NCBI GenBank assembly: GCA_016178505.1 | Contig: JACOTG010000005.1 | Coordinates: 1-64,000 of the forward strand | DNA from: Planctomycetota bacterium | GTDB lineage: Bacteria; Planctomycetota; JACOTG01 | Reading direction: 5' to 3' | Length of the DNA stretch: 64,000 nt | In this document: positions 17,766 through 27,321 of the stretch, in pieces | How positions within the stretch are numbered: position 1 is the first letter of the stretch | Layout of the letters: the number at the start of each line of letters is the position of its first letter | Program-made: the position numbers and the translations under genes | Notes under the pieces: generated by a model | The model's database searches: none | What the model saw: the letters and a program-made list of their open reading frames with translations, nothing else | Told to the model about the DNA's origin: nothing

Positions 17766-19024
17766 CGCGATCGCTCGACGTGGCAGCGCACGCGGTCGAG
17801 CGCGATGCGCGTCGCGCGCTCGCGGATTCGCTCGCGCTCGCCTCCGAGCCGAAGCTCGGAGACGTCGGTACGGCCGGCTGCGTGCAGCGCGACGAAGACG
17901 AGCCCGACGGGTTTTTCAGCAGTGCCGCCGCCGGGCCCCGCAACGCCCGTGATCCCGACGCCGATCGACGCTCCCGCACGACGCGCAGCTCCTTCTGCCA
18001 TCGCCGCCGCGACCTCGCGCGATACCGCGCCGTGCGCGCGGATGAGGTCGACAGGCACGCCGAGCGTGCGCGCCTTCGCGTCGTTCGAGTAGGTGACGGC
18101 ACCCTCGAGAAAGACGTCGGACGAGCCGGGCACGTCGGTCACGGCTGCGGCAAGCAGGCCACCCGTGCACGACTCTGCGGTCGCGAGCGTTTGCTTCGAC
18201 TCGCGCAAGAGGCGCACGACCGCCGCTTGCAGCGTCTCGCCGTCCCGCCCGTAGACGCGGTCGCCCAGGCGCGCCCGGGCGTCGCGCTCCATTTCGTCGA
18301 GAAGGCGATCGCCCCCGTCCGCTCGCGCGGTGCGCGCCAGAAGGTGGAGCGTGACCACGCCGCCGGACACGGTGATCGCCATCGTCGGATTGCGCGCGGG
18401 GTCCATGAGATCGCGCACGATCTCGTCGACCTTCGACTCGACCATCCCGACGACGTGAAGGCTGCGCATGCGGATGGCACCGGCGAGCGGAAAGCGCCGC
18501 CGGACGTCCGGCGCCACGCTGTCTCGAAACATCGGCTCCATCTCGGAAGGTACGCCAGGCAGGCAGTAGAGGACGTGTCCGTCGCGCTCGATCGCGAACC
18601 CCCGCGCCGTGCCGCGCGGGTTCGGAAGAATCGACGCTCCGCGCGGAAAGAGCGCTTGCACCCGATTGTTCTCCGTCCAGGCAATGTGAAGTCGCTCGAA
18701 TCGCTCGCGGACGGCCTTCAACGATTCTTCGTCGAGGTCGAGCGGCACGCCCATCGCGGCCGCGACGGCGTCACGGGTGACGTCGTCGCGCGTGGGGCCG
18801 AGACCGCCGGTGACGACCGTGACCTCGCTTCGGCGAAGTGCTTGATCGACGGCATTCCGAATCGCCTCGACCTCGTCGCCGACGGCGACGTGGTGCGAGA
18901 CCTCGGCGCCGAGTTCGACGAAGGCACTCGAGAGATGGGCGCTGTTGGTGTCGACGATCTTTCCGAGGACGATCTCGGTTCCGATCGAGAGAATCTCGGC
19001 GCGCGTGAGCGCGTGCCCGCTCAG
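17762..19024 (-). CDS. cinA: CinA, NMN amidohydrolase / MoCF-domain protein
   Basis: About 420 residues, a normal CinA length. N-terminal molybdopterin-binding-like domain: AEILSIGTEIVLGKIVDTN and TGGLGPTRDDVT. C-terminal deamidase domain: ATAESCTGGLLAAAVTDVPGSS and GITGVAGPGGGTAEKPVG. It acts in pyridine-nucleotide recycling. No ATG, GTG or TTG exists near the conserved N-terminus. The best candidate is CTG at 19024, overlapping the argG stop as CTGA, which implies coupled translation from a rare start. Longer frames run through argG and are artefacts. Confidence 0.93.
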   Translation of the reverse strand: MSGHALTRAEILSIGTEIVLGKIVDTNSAHLSSAFVELGAEVSHHVAVGDEVEAIRNAVDQALRRSEVTVVTGGLGPTRDDVTRDAVAAAMGVPLDLDEESLKAVRERFERLHIAWTENNRVQALFPRGASILPNPRGTARGFAIERDGHVLYCLPGVPSEMEPMFRDSVAPDVRRRFPLAGAIRMRSLHVVGMVESKVDEIVRDLMDPARNPTMAITVSGGVVTLHLLARTARADGGDRLLDEMERDARARLGDRVYGRDGETLQAAVVRLLRESKQTLATAESCTGGLLAAAVTDVPGSSDVFLEGAVTYSNDAKARTLGVPVDLIRAHGAVSREVAAAMAEGAARRAGASIGVGITGVAGPGGGTAEKPVGLVFVALHAAGRTDVSELRLGGERERIRERATRIALDRVRCHVERSR

Positions 19025-20241
19025 CGATCGGCGCGGCGATAGAGGTGCCGCTTGCGCTGATCGGCCTCCATCTTCCGCGAGATGTTCCAGATGTTGAAGT
19101 AACCCTTCGCCGCGGCGCCGCCGAACGCCTGACCGACGCCGCGACGCGCGAGATTGCGGTCGTAGAGCGAGAACTCGGACTCCCGGGCGACGATCGTGCT
19201 CGTCCCTTTGAAAAGTCGAAGCCGGATCTTTCCCGTGACGAATTTCTGGCTCACCGAGAAGAACGCGTCGAGCGAGTCGCGGAGCGCCGAGAACCACATG
19301 CCGTCGTAGACGAGCTTCGCGTAGGCGCGGGACGCCCCTTCCCTGTAGAGGAGCATTTCCTTGCTCATCGTGAGGTCTTCGAGCGCGCGGTGCGCTTGAT
19401 AGATCAGCGTCGCCGCGGGCGCTTCGTAAACCTCGCGTGCCTTGATGCCCATGATGCGGTCTTCCATGAGATCGATGCGGCCGACGCCGTGGCTGCCGCC
19501 GACCTTGTTGAGTTCGTCGATGATGTCGATGGCCGCGGTCGGCTGGCCGTCGAGCGCGACCGGAGTGCCCTCCTCGAATCCGATCTCGATCTCTCTTGGC
19601 GCGTCCGGCGCATTGGCCGGGCTCGTCGTCCACTCGAACGCGTCTTCCGGCGGCGCAATCGTCGGATCTTCGAGCGGCCCGGCCGCGACGCCGCGACCCC
19701 ACAGACAGACGTCCACGGAGTAGACGCCCTTCTTCACCTTGAGCGGTCGTATGTTGTGCTTCTCGGCGTAGGCGATTTCTTCTTCCTTCGACTTGAAGCT
19801 CCACTCCTGGAGGGGCGCAAGGATCTCGATGTGCGGCGCGAGCGCCGAGACCGACGCCTCGAATCGGTGCTGGTCGTTCCCCTTGCCCGTGCAGCCGTGA
19901 GCGATGTACTCGGCGCCGTCTTCGAGCGCAATCTTCACCAGCTCGGTCGCGATGAGGGGGCGCGTGAGGGCGTTCGCGAGCAAGTAGCCCGACTCGTAGA
20001 CCGCGCCGGCGCGGACCGCCGGCCAGACATAGTCGGTCACGAAGCGCTTGCGCAGGTCGCCGACGTGAGCGGCCTCGGCGCCGATCTCGAGCGCGCGCTC
20101 GCCCACCGGCTCGAGGTACTCGCCTTGTCCGAGGTTCGCGGAGAACGTCGCGACGCGGAGGTTCTTCTGGTAGCGAAGCCAGTGGATGCAGATCGACGTT
20201 TCGAGCCCGCCCGTGTACGCCAGGACGACTTTCTTCGCCAT
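19021..20241 (-). CDS. argG: Argininosuccinate synthase
   Basis: 406 residues, full length. Condenses citrulline and aspartate with ATP in arginine synthesis. Motifs include the N-terminal ATP-pyrophosphatase loop, GCTGKGNDQHRFE, the EEEIAYAEKHNI segment, and GRIDLMEDRIMGIKAREVYE. The loop reads AYTGGLETS where most family members have AYSGGLDTS, so Ser is Thr and the conserved Asp is Glu. It is followed by cinA, which overlaps its stop. Confidence 0.96.
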   Translation of the reverse strand: MAKKVVLAYTGGLETSICIHWLRYQKNLRVATFSANLGQGEYLEPVGERALEIGAEAAHVGDLRKRFVTDYVWPAVRAGAVYESGYLLANALTRPLIATELVKIALEDGAEYIAHGCTGKGNDQHRFEASVSALAPHIEILAPLQEWSFKSKEEEIAYAEKHNIRPLKVKKGVYSVDVCLWGRGVAAGPLEDPTIAPPEDAFEWTTSPANAPDAPREIEIGFEEGTPVALDGQPTAAIDIIDELNKVGGSHGVGRIDLMEDRIMGIKAREVYEAPAATLIYQAHRALEDLTMSKEMLLYREGASRAYAKLVYDGMWFSALRDSLDAFFSVSQKFVTGKIRLRLFKGTSTIVARESEFSLYDRNLARRGVGQAFGGAAAKGYFNIWNISRKMEADQRKRHLYRRADR

Positions 20242-20327
20242 CGCGTGAGGTGTCCCCGATCAACGCGCCCAAAACGATTCGGGCCGAATCCTAGCACGCC
20301 CCCCGGCGACCGATAAGGGGCGAACCT

Positions 20328-21080
20328 CTACTCGACTTGGACGACCCAAGCGTTCGTGATGCTGAAGCCGAGCGTGCTCGTCGCGCTCGCGTCTTCGACG
20401 ACGCCTTGAAGCGTGAGGACGATCGGGCGAGGGAACCCGGCAACGTCGAGACTCAACGGCGCGCGTTGCGGTGACGCGCCGCGTCTCACGCTCCCGCATG
20501 CCTGCGAGGCCACTCCGCCCTCGAGGCACGCGACGGGCTGGGGGCTGAGTGTCGGTTGAAGCGGAGTGGCGTTGACCGTGCAGCCGAGGTCGATGTTCCG
20601 GACCCGGAGCGTCGTACTCCGCGCCGGCGGTCCGAGCCAGGCCCAAAGAACGTAGCGCGCGGACGTCGGGCCTGCCGAGCTCCTCGACAGCGAGACCGTG
20701 AACGCGTGGTTGCGTGGCACCAGCGTGAGGCACGCCGAGTCGTCGAATGAATCACCTCGGATGCGAAGCACGTCTTCGCCGCTTCGAGCGAGGCGGTGGA
20801 CGCGACTTCGGGCGCACTCGAACGGATCCGTCGTCGCGCTGCCGATGAACGTATCCGCGTTCGCGGGACACGGGACGAAGTCGCTGCAAGCGGCTCCGCC
20901 GTACAACACAATGGCGGACCGGGCGCGATCGTATGCCATCGCGTGACTCGAGCGCGAAAGGCCGTTTGTCTGCGCGGCCGCAATCCGCGACCAAGTCACG
21001 CCCGTCTCGTGCAGAAACTCGACCGAAGGCTCCGGACGCACGGCCGGTGACGACCACGCAGCCCTGCGGGAGTTGAACAT
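20328..21080 (-). CDS. Kelch-like fragment, probably the remnant of a larger secreted protein
   Basis: 250 residues open, but the N-terminus looks incomplete. One kelch-type element is visible (SSHAMAYDRARSAIVLYGG), then a beta-rich domain with paired cysteines and the C-terminal QGVVEDASATSTLGFSITNA. There is no signal peptide or ribosome site at the start, and an in-frame TAG lies 10 bases upstream at 21090-21092 with more coding-like sequence beyond. Probably a degraded gene. 21081-21304 contains no other supportable gene. Confidence 0.4.
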   Translation of the reverse strand: MFNSRRAAWSSPAVRPEPSVEFLHETGVTWSRIAAAQTNGLSRSSHAMAYDRARSAIVLYGGAACSDFVPCPANADTFIGSATTDPFECARSRVHRLARSGEDVLRIRGDSFDDSACLTLVPRNHAFTVSLSRSSAGPTSARYVLWAWLGPPARSTTLRVRNIDLGCTVNATPLQPTLSPQPVACLEGGVASQACGSVRRGASPQRAPLSLDVAGFPRPIVLTLQGVVEDASATSTLGFSITNAWVVQVE

Positions 21081-21304
21081 CGAGTTTCTCTACGGCACGA
21101 CCACGAGCTCTCCGAATCCAAGGCCCGCGTCGAGCTCGCGGACCCGCATGAACATTGATTCAAACTGGATTGGCGATCTTGCGCACGAGCGGTCGCCCGG
21201 TTTCACCGTGCGTCTCGAGAACTTCGTTCACGAGCTACCGCCCCGTGGATCGTGGGAACCCAGAACGTAAAGAGCGTCAGGATCGTTGCCCGTGGCGCGG
21301 AACG

Positions 21305-23098
21305 CTATCCGGGAAGCCGTTGAGCGTCGACGAGATCGACCTCGGCTGAGTCTGGGCACGGTGCGGGACGGAGCGTGTCGCGTCTTCCTCTCGCCACGAT
21401 TTCAGAGATCTTCGGCCTGCACGCGACGATCAGCGCGAGCGCAAGCGCCGCCGCTAGCGCGATCGACGTTGCCGTCCTTCCGAAGAGGAGCGCGCCCGGA
21501 AGAAGCGTCGCCGAGAGGATCGCGACGGTCGACGCCAACCACTGCCGAGTGGCTTCGCGTGCGTTGGTCGGCGCCGTCGCTGGCAACGCGCGTGCACGCA
21601 CCGGGCCCCACGCGCCGGGCGGGCTCACGCGCTCGAAGAAGCGCACGAGATGCTCGAGGTCGACCGGGCGGGTGAGAAGCGTCACCGTCACCCAACAGAC
21701 GGTCGACACCGCGACGGTGACGACGAGCGTCGTCGCGTACGTCGGCCGCATCGCCGCCGGCAGCAGGTAACAGATCGACGACGTCGCGGCCGACGCGCAC
21801 ATCGCCGTCACCTCCGACCACGCGTTGATCCGCCACCAGAACCAGCGAAGGACGTAGACGAGCCCGGTGCCGGCGCCGAACGCGATGAGGTATTGGAACG
21901 CGTCGAGCACGCTCTTCCATCGCGACGAGATCATGATCGCAAGCCCCATCGACACGAGCACGAAGAGCTTCGACGCGCGGACGTAGTGCCGCTCGCTCAT
22001 TCCCGGCCGCACGAACGGACGGTAGAGGTCGTTGAGCAAGTAGCTGGCGCCCCAGTTGAGCTGGCTTTCGACCGTCGAGAGGAACGCGGAGATGAGCGAC
22101 GCCACCATGAGGCCGCGAAGCCCCGCCGGCAGCAGCGTCACGATCATCGTCGGATATGCCGTCTCCGGATCGGCGAGCTTCGGCAGCAGGATCAGCGACG
22201 CGAGCGCGGTCAGGATCCACGGCCAAGTGCGCAGGACGTAGTGAGCGACGTTGAACCAGAGCGTCGCGAGGAGCGCGTGCCGCTCGTCCTTCGCCGCCGA
22301 CATCTTCTGGACGACCTTGCCGCCGCCGTCGGCGTTGAGATACGCCCACCACGTGACGCCGACGTACACGAGGAACTCGAAACCCGCGCGCGAACCGAGC
22401 GGCGGGACGAGCGCGACGCGCGACGCGCCGTCCGGCATGGCGAGGATGCCGTCGCGAATCGCGCCGAGTCCGCCAGCGGCATCGACCGCGAAGATCGCGA
22501 GGAAGACGGCACCTCCCATGGCGAAGAGGAACTGCACGAAGTCGGCGACCGCGACGCCCCAATGCCCCGCGAAGAGCGTGTAGACGGTCGCCAGCCCCGC
22601 GAAGAGATAGACGCCGGTCCCTTCCCTCCAGCCGAGCGCGACGTGCGCGATCTTTTCGACGGCGACCATCCCCATCGCCATCGCCATGCAATTGATCGGG
22701 ATGGAAAAGTAGAGCGCGCGAAAGCCGCGCAGCAGACGCGCGAGCCGCCCCGAGTAGCGAAGCTCGGTCAGCTCGACGTCGGTCATCACGTGAGCGCGTC
22801 GCCACAGTCGCGAGAAGAAGAAGACGGCGAGCATCCCGCTCGTGGCGAGGCCCCACCATTGCCAGTTCTTCCAGATGCCGCCCGAGCGAACGAGGTTCGT
22901 GACGTAGAGCGGCGTGTCGGCGTTGAACGAAGTCGCCGCCATGGACGTGCCGGCGAGCCACCAAGGAAGCCGCCGTCCCGACAGGAAGTACTCTTGCAGG
23001 TTCTTGCCGCTTCGCCGGGAGAGCGCCACGCCGATCCCGAGCAACGCGGCCGCGTAGACGCCGAAGATCACCCAGTCGATCGTCGAGAGCCCGCTCAT
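21305..23098 (-). CDS. Sodium:solute symporter (SSS family)
   Basis: 597 residues with about 13-14 transmembrane helices. The N-terminus (TIDWVIFGVYAAALLGIG, then the YFLSGRRLPWWLAGTSMAATSFNADTP loop) and helix 8-9 motifs (STVESQLNWGASYLLNDLYRPF) fit SSS transporters, which take up sugars, amino acids or acetylated sugars with sodium. It overlaps the GH3 gene by 4 bp (ATGA) and belongs to the muropeptide-recycling-like operon, so an amino-sugar or anhydro-muropeptide substrate is a reasonable inference, not proven. Confidence 0.88.
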   Translation of the reverse strand: MSGLSTIDWVIFGVYAAALLGIGVALSRRSGKNLQEYFLSGRRLPWWLAGTSMAATSFNADTPLYVTNLVRSGGIWKNWQWWGLATSGMLAVFFFSRLWRRAHVMTDVELTELRYSGRLARLLRGFRALYFSIPINCMAMAMGMVAVEKIAHVALGWREGTGVYLFAGLATVYTLFAGHWGVAVADFVQFLFAMGGAVFLAIFAVDAAGGLGAIRDGILAMPDGASRVALVPPLGSRAGFEFLVYVGVTWWAYLNADGGGKVVQKMSAAKDERHALLATLWFNVAHYVLRTWPWILTALASLILLPKLADPETAYPTMIVTLLPAGLRGLMVASLISAFLSTVESQLNWGASYLLNDLYRPFVRPGMSERHYVRASKLFVLVSMGLAIMISSRWKSVLDAFQYLIAFGAGTGLVYVLRWFWWRINAWSEVTAMCASAATSSICYLLPAAMRPTYATTLVVTVAVSTVCWVTVTLLTRPVDLEHLVRFFERVSPPGAWGPVRARALPATAPTNAREATRQWLASTVAILSATLLPGALLFGRTATSIALAAALALALIVACRPKISEIVARGRRDTLRPAPCPDSAEVDLVDAQRLPG

Positions 23099-24585
23099 TC
23101 CCTGCTCTCGTCGACGAATGCGACGGGAAGCCTCCCGCGAAACTCGATTTCGCCGGCGATCGCACGAGCGGTTGCATCCGCCAGGAATGGCGCATCGCCG
23201 TACGCGCAAACGAGCGCCGTGCCGGGGCGAGAGGCGCCGAAGAGATACGGACTCCCCATCGATACCAGAACGTGACGCGGCGCGCTCGGCGGCGGAATCG
23301 GCGGAATCTCCGGGCGGAAGCCGCGCGGCGAGCCGAATCCTGCCACGATTCGAATTCCCGTCGGCTCGCCGAGCGCTGACACGTCGCGAGCGGGCAGAGT
23401 GCGACACGTCACGCTCGGATAGCGAGCGCGCAGCGCCGCCTCGAACGCGCCGCAACGCGATCCAGCCGCATCGGCAACGATCACGAGCTCGAGCGATCGC
23501 GCGGCCCGACCCTGGATCGGCACGAGCCCCCGCGAGTCGTTGACGAGCGTGATTGCTGCTTCCGCGACCTCGCGCGCAAGCGCGTCGCCGTCTTCGGCGG
23601 GCGGCTCGACCTCCCGTTCGGCGAGCCGGCGAAGCGTCGCGAGGCGCGACAGGGAGGCGTCGAGTACGGTCCGGGCGATGCGTCCGGTGCGAAGCGCGCG
23701 TTCGAGCGACGTGATCGCGGCATCGCAGTCCGACGGATACAGCGCGAGATCGCAGCCCGACTCGATCGCGGAGACCGCGGTCTCCCCGCTCGAAACGGCC
23801 CCGCGCATGATGAGCGCGTCGGTCATCGCGACGCCGCGAAACCAGAGGCGGCGGCGCAGCCAGTCGTCCAATATGGCTCGCGACGCCGTGGCGGGACGCA
23901 CGCGGCCGCCATCGAGCGAAGGCACGGCCACGTGGCCGACCATCAGAGCTTCCAAGCCCGCCTTGATCGCCGAAGCGAAGGGTCGAAGGTGGACGCGTTG
24001 CATGGCGTCTTCCGTCGCGGCGACGACCGGCGTCTCGAGGTGGGAGTCCTGCGACGTGTCGCCGTGACCCGGAAAATGCTTCGCCGTCGGAATGCAGCCG
24101 CCCCGTCGCACGCCGTCGGCGAACGCAGCTCCCATCGCGGAGACGCCCTCGGGATCACCGCCGAAGGCACGTGTGTTGATGATCGGGTTCCGCGGGTTGA
24201 CGTTCACGTCGAGAACCGGAGCGAGCACGACGCGGATCCCGAGCGCCGCGGCCTCCCGCGCCGTGTGCTCGCCGCAGCGCTCCGCGAGCGCCGTCGACCG
24301 CGTCGCGCCGATCGCCATCGCGGGCGGCAGCTCCGTCGCGCCGGAGATCTGCTGTCCGCAGCCGCGCTCGAGATCGGAAAAGAGCAGCACTTTGCCGCGG
24401 GCGGCCTCCTCGAGCGACCTTACCGCGTCGGGAAACGCCGCGCGTTCGCCCCCGAAGACGATGAACGACGTGATGCCCGATTCCGAGGCGAGCCGCCGGG
24501 CTTCGATGAGCGAGGCTTTGGCCGCTTTCGCATCGTCGAGCCGGAGCGGGGCTACGAGTAGGCCGGCGACGTCCGATTGCGACAC
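23095..24585 (-). CDS. nagZ: GH3 beta-N-acetylhexosaminidase, NagZ type
   Basis: 496 residues, no signal peptide, so cytoplasmic. The NagZ-specific loop AKHFPGHGDTSQDSH carries the Asp-His acid/base pair, and GVAMTDALIM the nucleophile Asp. The extra C-terminal domain of about 150 residues makes it a two-domain form. It removes N-acetylglucosamine from GlcNAc-anhydroMurNAc muropeptides. The GTG start at 24585 follows a GGGAGGGA ribosome site. The adjacent anmK acts on the sugar this enzyme releases. Confidence 0.88.
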   Translation of the reverse strand: MSQSDVAGLLVAPLRLDDAKAAKASLIEARRLASESGITSFIVFGGERAAFPDAVRSLEEAARGKVLLFSDLERGCGQQISGATELPPAMAIGATRSTALAERCGEHTAREAAALGIRVVLAPVLDVNVNPRNPIINTRAFGGDPEGVSAMGAAFADGVRRGGCIPTAKHFPGHGDTSQDSHLETPVVAATEDAMQRVHLRPFASAIKAGLEALMVGHVAVPSLDGGRVRPATASRAILDDWLRRRLWFRGVAMTDALIMRGAVSSGETAVSAIESGCDLALYPSDCDAAITSLERALRTGRIARTVLDASLSRLATLRRLAEREVEPPAEDGDALAREVAEAAITLVNDSRGLVPIQGRAARSLELVIVADAAGSRCGAFEAALRARYPSVTCRTLPARDVSALGEPTGIRIVAGFGSPRGFRPEIPPIPPPSAPRHVLVSMGSPYLFGASRPGTALVCAYGDAPFLADATARAIAGEIEFRGRLPVAFVDESRE

Positions 24586-24652
24586 GCGGTCCCTCCCTCT
24601 CTTCCGGCAGGCGCTGCGCCCGCGTCCCGCCCGGACACGCACGCGGCTTCGA

Positions 24653-25996
24653 TCAGCAGGCCGTCATCTCGACGTGGCCTTTGTTCCTCTTGCGCTCGAT
24701 CTCCGACTGCAGCGCGCGGAACTCGTGGTAGCACTCCATCAGCTCGTCGTGCGTGATCGACTCCTGCTCGATGTGAACGCTCGGATTCTCGTACCACGGC
24801 AGAGCGCCCGCGGACGCCGGCGCGACGTAGCCTTCCTTCACGCACAGGTCGAACAGATCGGTCCCAGGATACGCCTGGAAGATGCTGATCCAGACGATGT
24901 CGGGGTCGATCTCGCGGTTGAGCTGGATCGTCTCGCGAACGAGTTCGGCCGTTTCGTAGGGCAGTCCCAGCATGCTCAGCGAAACGGTTTCGATGTTGCG
25001 CTCGCGGCACCGCCTGAACGCATCGACGATGACCTTGTTGCTCATCCGGCGGTTGAGGTAGCGCTTCCGATAGTCCTCGTTTCCCTGCTCGACGCCGAAG
25101 AGCGCGATCTTGCAGTTGGCGTATGCGAGTTGGTCCACGACCTCCTCCGTCGCCAGTTCGACGCGCAGGAACGCGGTGAACGGAATGTGGAATTCCGAGC
25201 CGTACTTCACCGAGAACTCCCGAAGCCAGTGCTTGTCCACGCCGAAGATCTCGTCCCAGAACTCGAACATGCGGATCTGGGGGTATCGCTCGAGGAGATC
25301 GCGGATCTCGCTCAGGAAGTAGTCCACGCTGCGCACGCGCGTCAGCTTTCCCTTGCCGCGATAGAGCGTCATGAGGCCGTGATTCGAGCAGTAGGTGCAG
25401 TTGTAGGGACAGCCGCGGCCCGCAGCGACGGGCATGATGTACTTCTCGTGGAAGATCGTGACGCTCGCCGTGCGCTCGAGGAGTTCGTCGAACTGGAAGA
25501 ACTCGCGCTCCCAGTGAGGCAACGTGTCGAGTTCTGCGATCAACGGGCGACACTCGTTCTTGACGACGTCGCCGTCCTTTTTCACCCAGAGGTTGGGGAT
25601 GCGAGTCGGATCCTCGCCGGCATCGAGCGCGCGGGCGAGATCGAGGATCGCGCCCTCCCCTTCGCCGCGGCACAGCATGTCGACGCTCGGACAATCGATC
25701 ACCTGGTCCGGCCAGAAGGTCGGATGGTATCCGCCGACCAGGATCGGCGCCGACGTCACCCGTCGCGCCCAGCCGGTGAGCGTTTTCACTCCGGGCCATT
25801 GGAAGCTCATCGCCGAGAACGCAAGCAGGTCGAGCGAGCGAGCGCCGAGTGCGCGAACGAACTCCTCCTCGTTGGTTCGGTGGTCGACGCGCAAGAACTC
25901 CGACGAATGCCCTTCGCGCCGCAGGATTGCCGCGAGCGCGGCCACGCCAGAGTTGAACAGCTTCTCGAACGAGAACTCGACGAAGAGAACGCGCAT
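24653..25996 (-). CDS. B12-domain radical SAM protein, copy A
   Basis: 447 residues. The N-terminal Rossmann-like domain resembles cobalamin-binding domains (LVGGYHPTFWPD), though the DxHxxG motif is absent. The radical SAM core has Cys196, Cys200 and Cys203 (GRGCPYNCTYC), ligating a 4Fe-4S cluster, followed by the EFWDEIFGVDKHWL segment. Such enzymes methylate or rearrange unactivated carbons; the substrate here is unknown. It is closely similar to copy B (27322-28665), with the same length and no gaps that I can see. It lies between anmK and the NagZ gene. Confidence 0.85.
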   Translation of the reverse strand: MRVLFVEFSFEKLFNSGVAALAAILRREGHSSEFLRVDHRTNEEEFVRALGARSLDLLAFSAMSFQWPGVKTLTGWARRVTSAPILVGGYHPTFWPDQVIDCPSVDMLCRGEGEGAILDLARALDAGEDPTRIPNLWVKKDGDVVKNECRPLIAELDTLPHWEREFFQFDELLERTASVTIFHEKYIMPVAAGRGCPYNCTYCSNHGLMTLYRGKGKLTRVRSVDYFLSEIRDLLERYPQIRMFEFWDEIFGVDKHWLREFSVKYGSEFHIPFTAFLRVELATEEVVDQLAYANCKIALFGVEQGNEDYRKRYLNRRMSNKVIVDAFRRCRERNIETVSLSMLGLPYETAELVRETIQLNREIDPDIVWISIFQAYPGTDLFDLCVKEGYVAPASAGALPWYENPSVHIEQESITHDELMECYHEFRALQSEIERKRNKGHVEMTAC

Positions 25997-26081
25997 GTCA
26001 CCTCGATGCGTTGGGGCTCGGGCACCGCCGTACCAAGCGCCACTAGTCAAACCGCCGAAGGCGCGGATGACAAGCTGAAAT

Positions 26082-27257
26082 TCACGCAGAAATGCGGCCG
26101 AGCACGACGGCGCGCGATGCGCCGGTCGCTTCGGGGAGATTCCCGGGACGACCGTGAATCGTCTCGTTCGCGAGAACGGCGAAGAGAATCGCCTCCTTCG
26201 CGTCGGGATCGACGCCGTACGCGTCCGACGTCGTCACGGGAATCGGGTCGAGCCTTTGGCGTAGCGCGTCCATGAGCGTCCGGTTGTGGACGCCGCCGCC
26301 GCTTGCGATGACCTCCGTCGGCCGCGCGACGGGCGACACGAAGCGTTCGATCGCGCGAGCGATCGACTCGACGGTGAATTGCGTGAAGGTCGCAAGCAAG
26401 TCGGCCGTACGTAGGGTCGCGTGCTCGCGGCGCACGTCGTCGATCAGGCGATCGCCGAACGTCTCACGTCCCGTCGATTTCGGAGGCGACAGCTCGAAAT
26501 AGGGATTTGCGAGAAGGCGGTTCGAGAGCTCCGAGTGGACCGATCCGCGCGCCGCCTCGCGTCCGTCGCGGTCGTGCGGTGCATCGAGTTCGCGGCGCGC
26601 GACGCCGTCGAGAAGCGAATTCGCCGGGCCGGTGTCGAACGCGATGACGGGCTCCTCGGGTCCACGCACGAGCGTCACGTTTGCGATGCCCCCGAGGTTG
26701 AGAACAACGACCGGACGGCCGAGTCCGCCGAACACGAGCCGATCGAGGAGCGGCGCGAGCGGGGCTCCTTCGCCACCCGCCGCGACGTCGGCCGTGCGGA
26801 AATCCGACACGACGACGGCTCCCGTGCGCGCCACGATCGGAGCGGGATCGCCGACTTGAAGCGTCGAGGCCGGGCGGTTTCCGCGCCGCGGCCGATGAAA
26901 CACCGTTTGCCCGTGCGATCCGACGAGGTCGATTTCCCCGTGCCCGAGATCCGCTGCAGCGGCCACCGCGGCCGCGGTCTGCGCGAACACGTCTCCGATC
27001 TCGAGCGAGAGGTCGGCGACTTCCTCAACGGAAAGCTCCGGGCCGCGAAGCACCCGCGCGCGCAACGACGAAGGATACGGGACGGTGAGGAACGCGACCG
27101 CCTCGATGCGCGTCGCGGAGCCAAACCCGCTCAGGCGAACGAGCGCCGCGTCGGTGCCGTCGGCGGAAGTGCCCGAGAGCAGTCCGATCACGTGTCGCGG
27201 CTCGCGCTCGCGAACGGCGCGAAGTCGCGCGTCGATCGGACGGGCGGCAGCCATCAA
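26082..27257 (-). CDS. anmK: Anhydro-N-acetylmuramic acid kinase
   Basis: 391 residues. AnmK opens the 1,6-anhydro ring of anhMurNAc and phosphorylates it to MurNAc-6-phosphate in cell-wall recycling. Motifs: the phosphate loop GLLSGTSADGTDAAL, VGSHGQTVFHRP, NLGGIANVTLV, FDTGPANSLLDG and the EVIASGGGVHNRTLM end region. It is sandwiched between two near-identical radical SAM genes, with gaps of about 65 and 85 nt, all on one strand. MurQ is not in the window. Confidence 0.95.
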   Translation of the reverse strand: MMAAARPIDARLRAVREREPRHVIGLLSGTSADGTDAALVRLSGFGSATRIEAVAFLTVPYPSSLRARVLRGPELSVEEVADLSLEIGDVFAQTAAAVAAAADLGHGEIDLVGSHGQTVFHRPRRGNRPASTLQVGDPAPIVARTGAVVVSDFRTADVAAGGEGAPLAPLLDRLVFGGLGRPVVVLNLGGIANVTLVRGPEEPVIAFDTGPANSLLDGVARRELDAPHDRDGREAARGSVHSELSNRLLANPYFELSPPKSTGRETFGDRLIDDVRREHATLRTADLLATFTQFTVESIARAIERFVSPVARPTEVIASGGGVHNRTLMDALRQRLDPIPVTTSDAYGVDPDAKEAILFAVLANETIHGRPGNLPEATGASRAVVLGRISA

Positions 27258-27321
27258 CGAAGCGGGCGGCCCAGTTCAAAGGGCCGCCCGAATGAAACGT
27301 CGATCGAAATGCCGTCGTCGA

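Noticed and set aside
17762-20272. An 836-codon fusion of cinA with upstream sequence
   Set aside because: The upstream part is out-of-frame argG; only the CinA portion is real.
21650-26275. Long plus-strand ORFs over the symporter, GH3 and radical SAM genes
   Set aside because: Antisense frames; the minus-strand genes have full family motifs.
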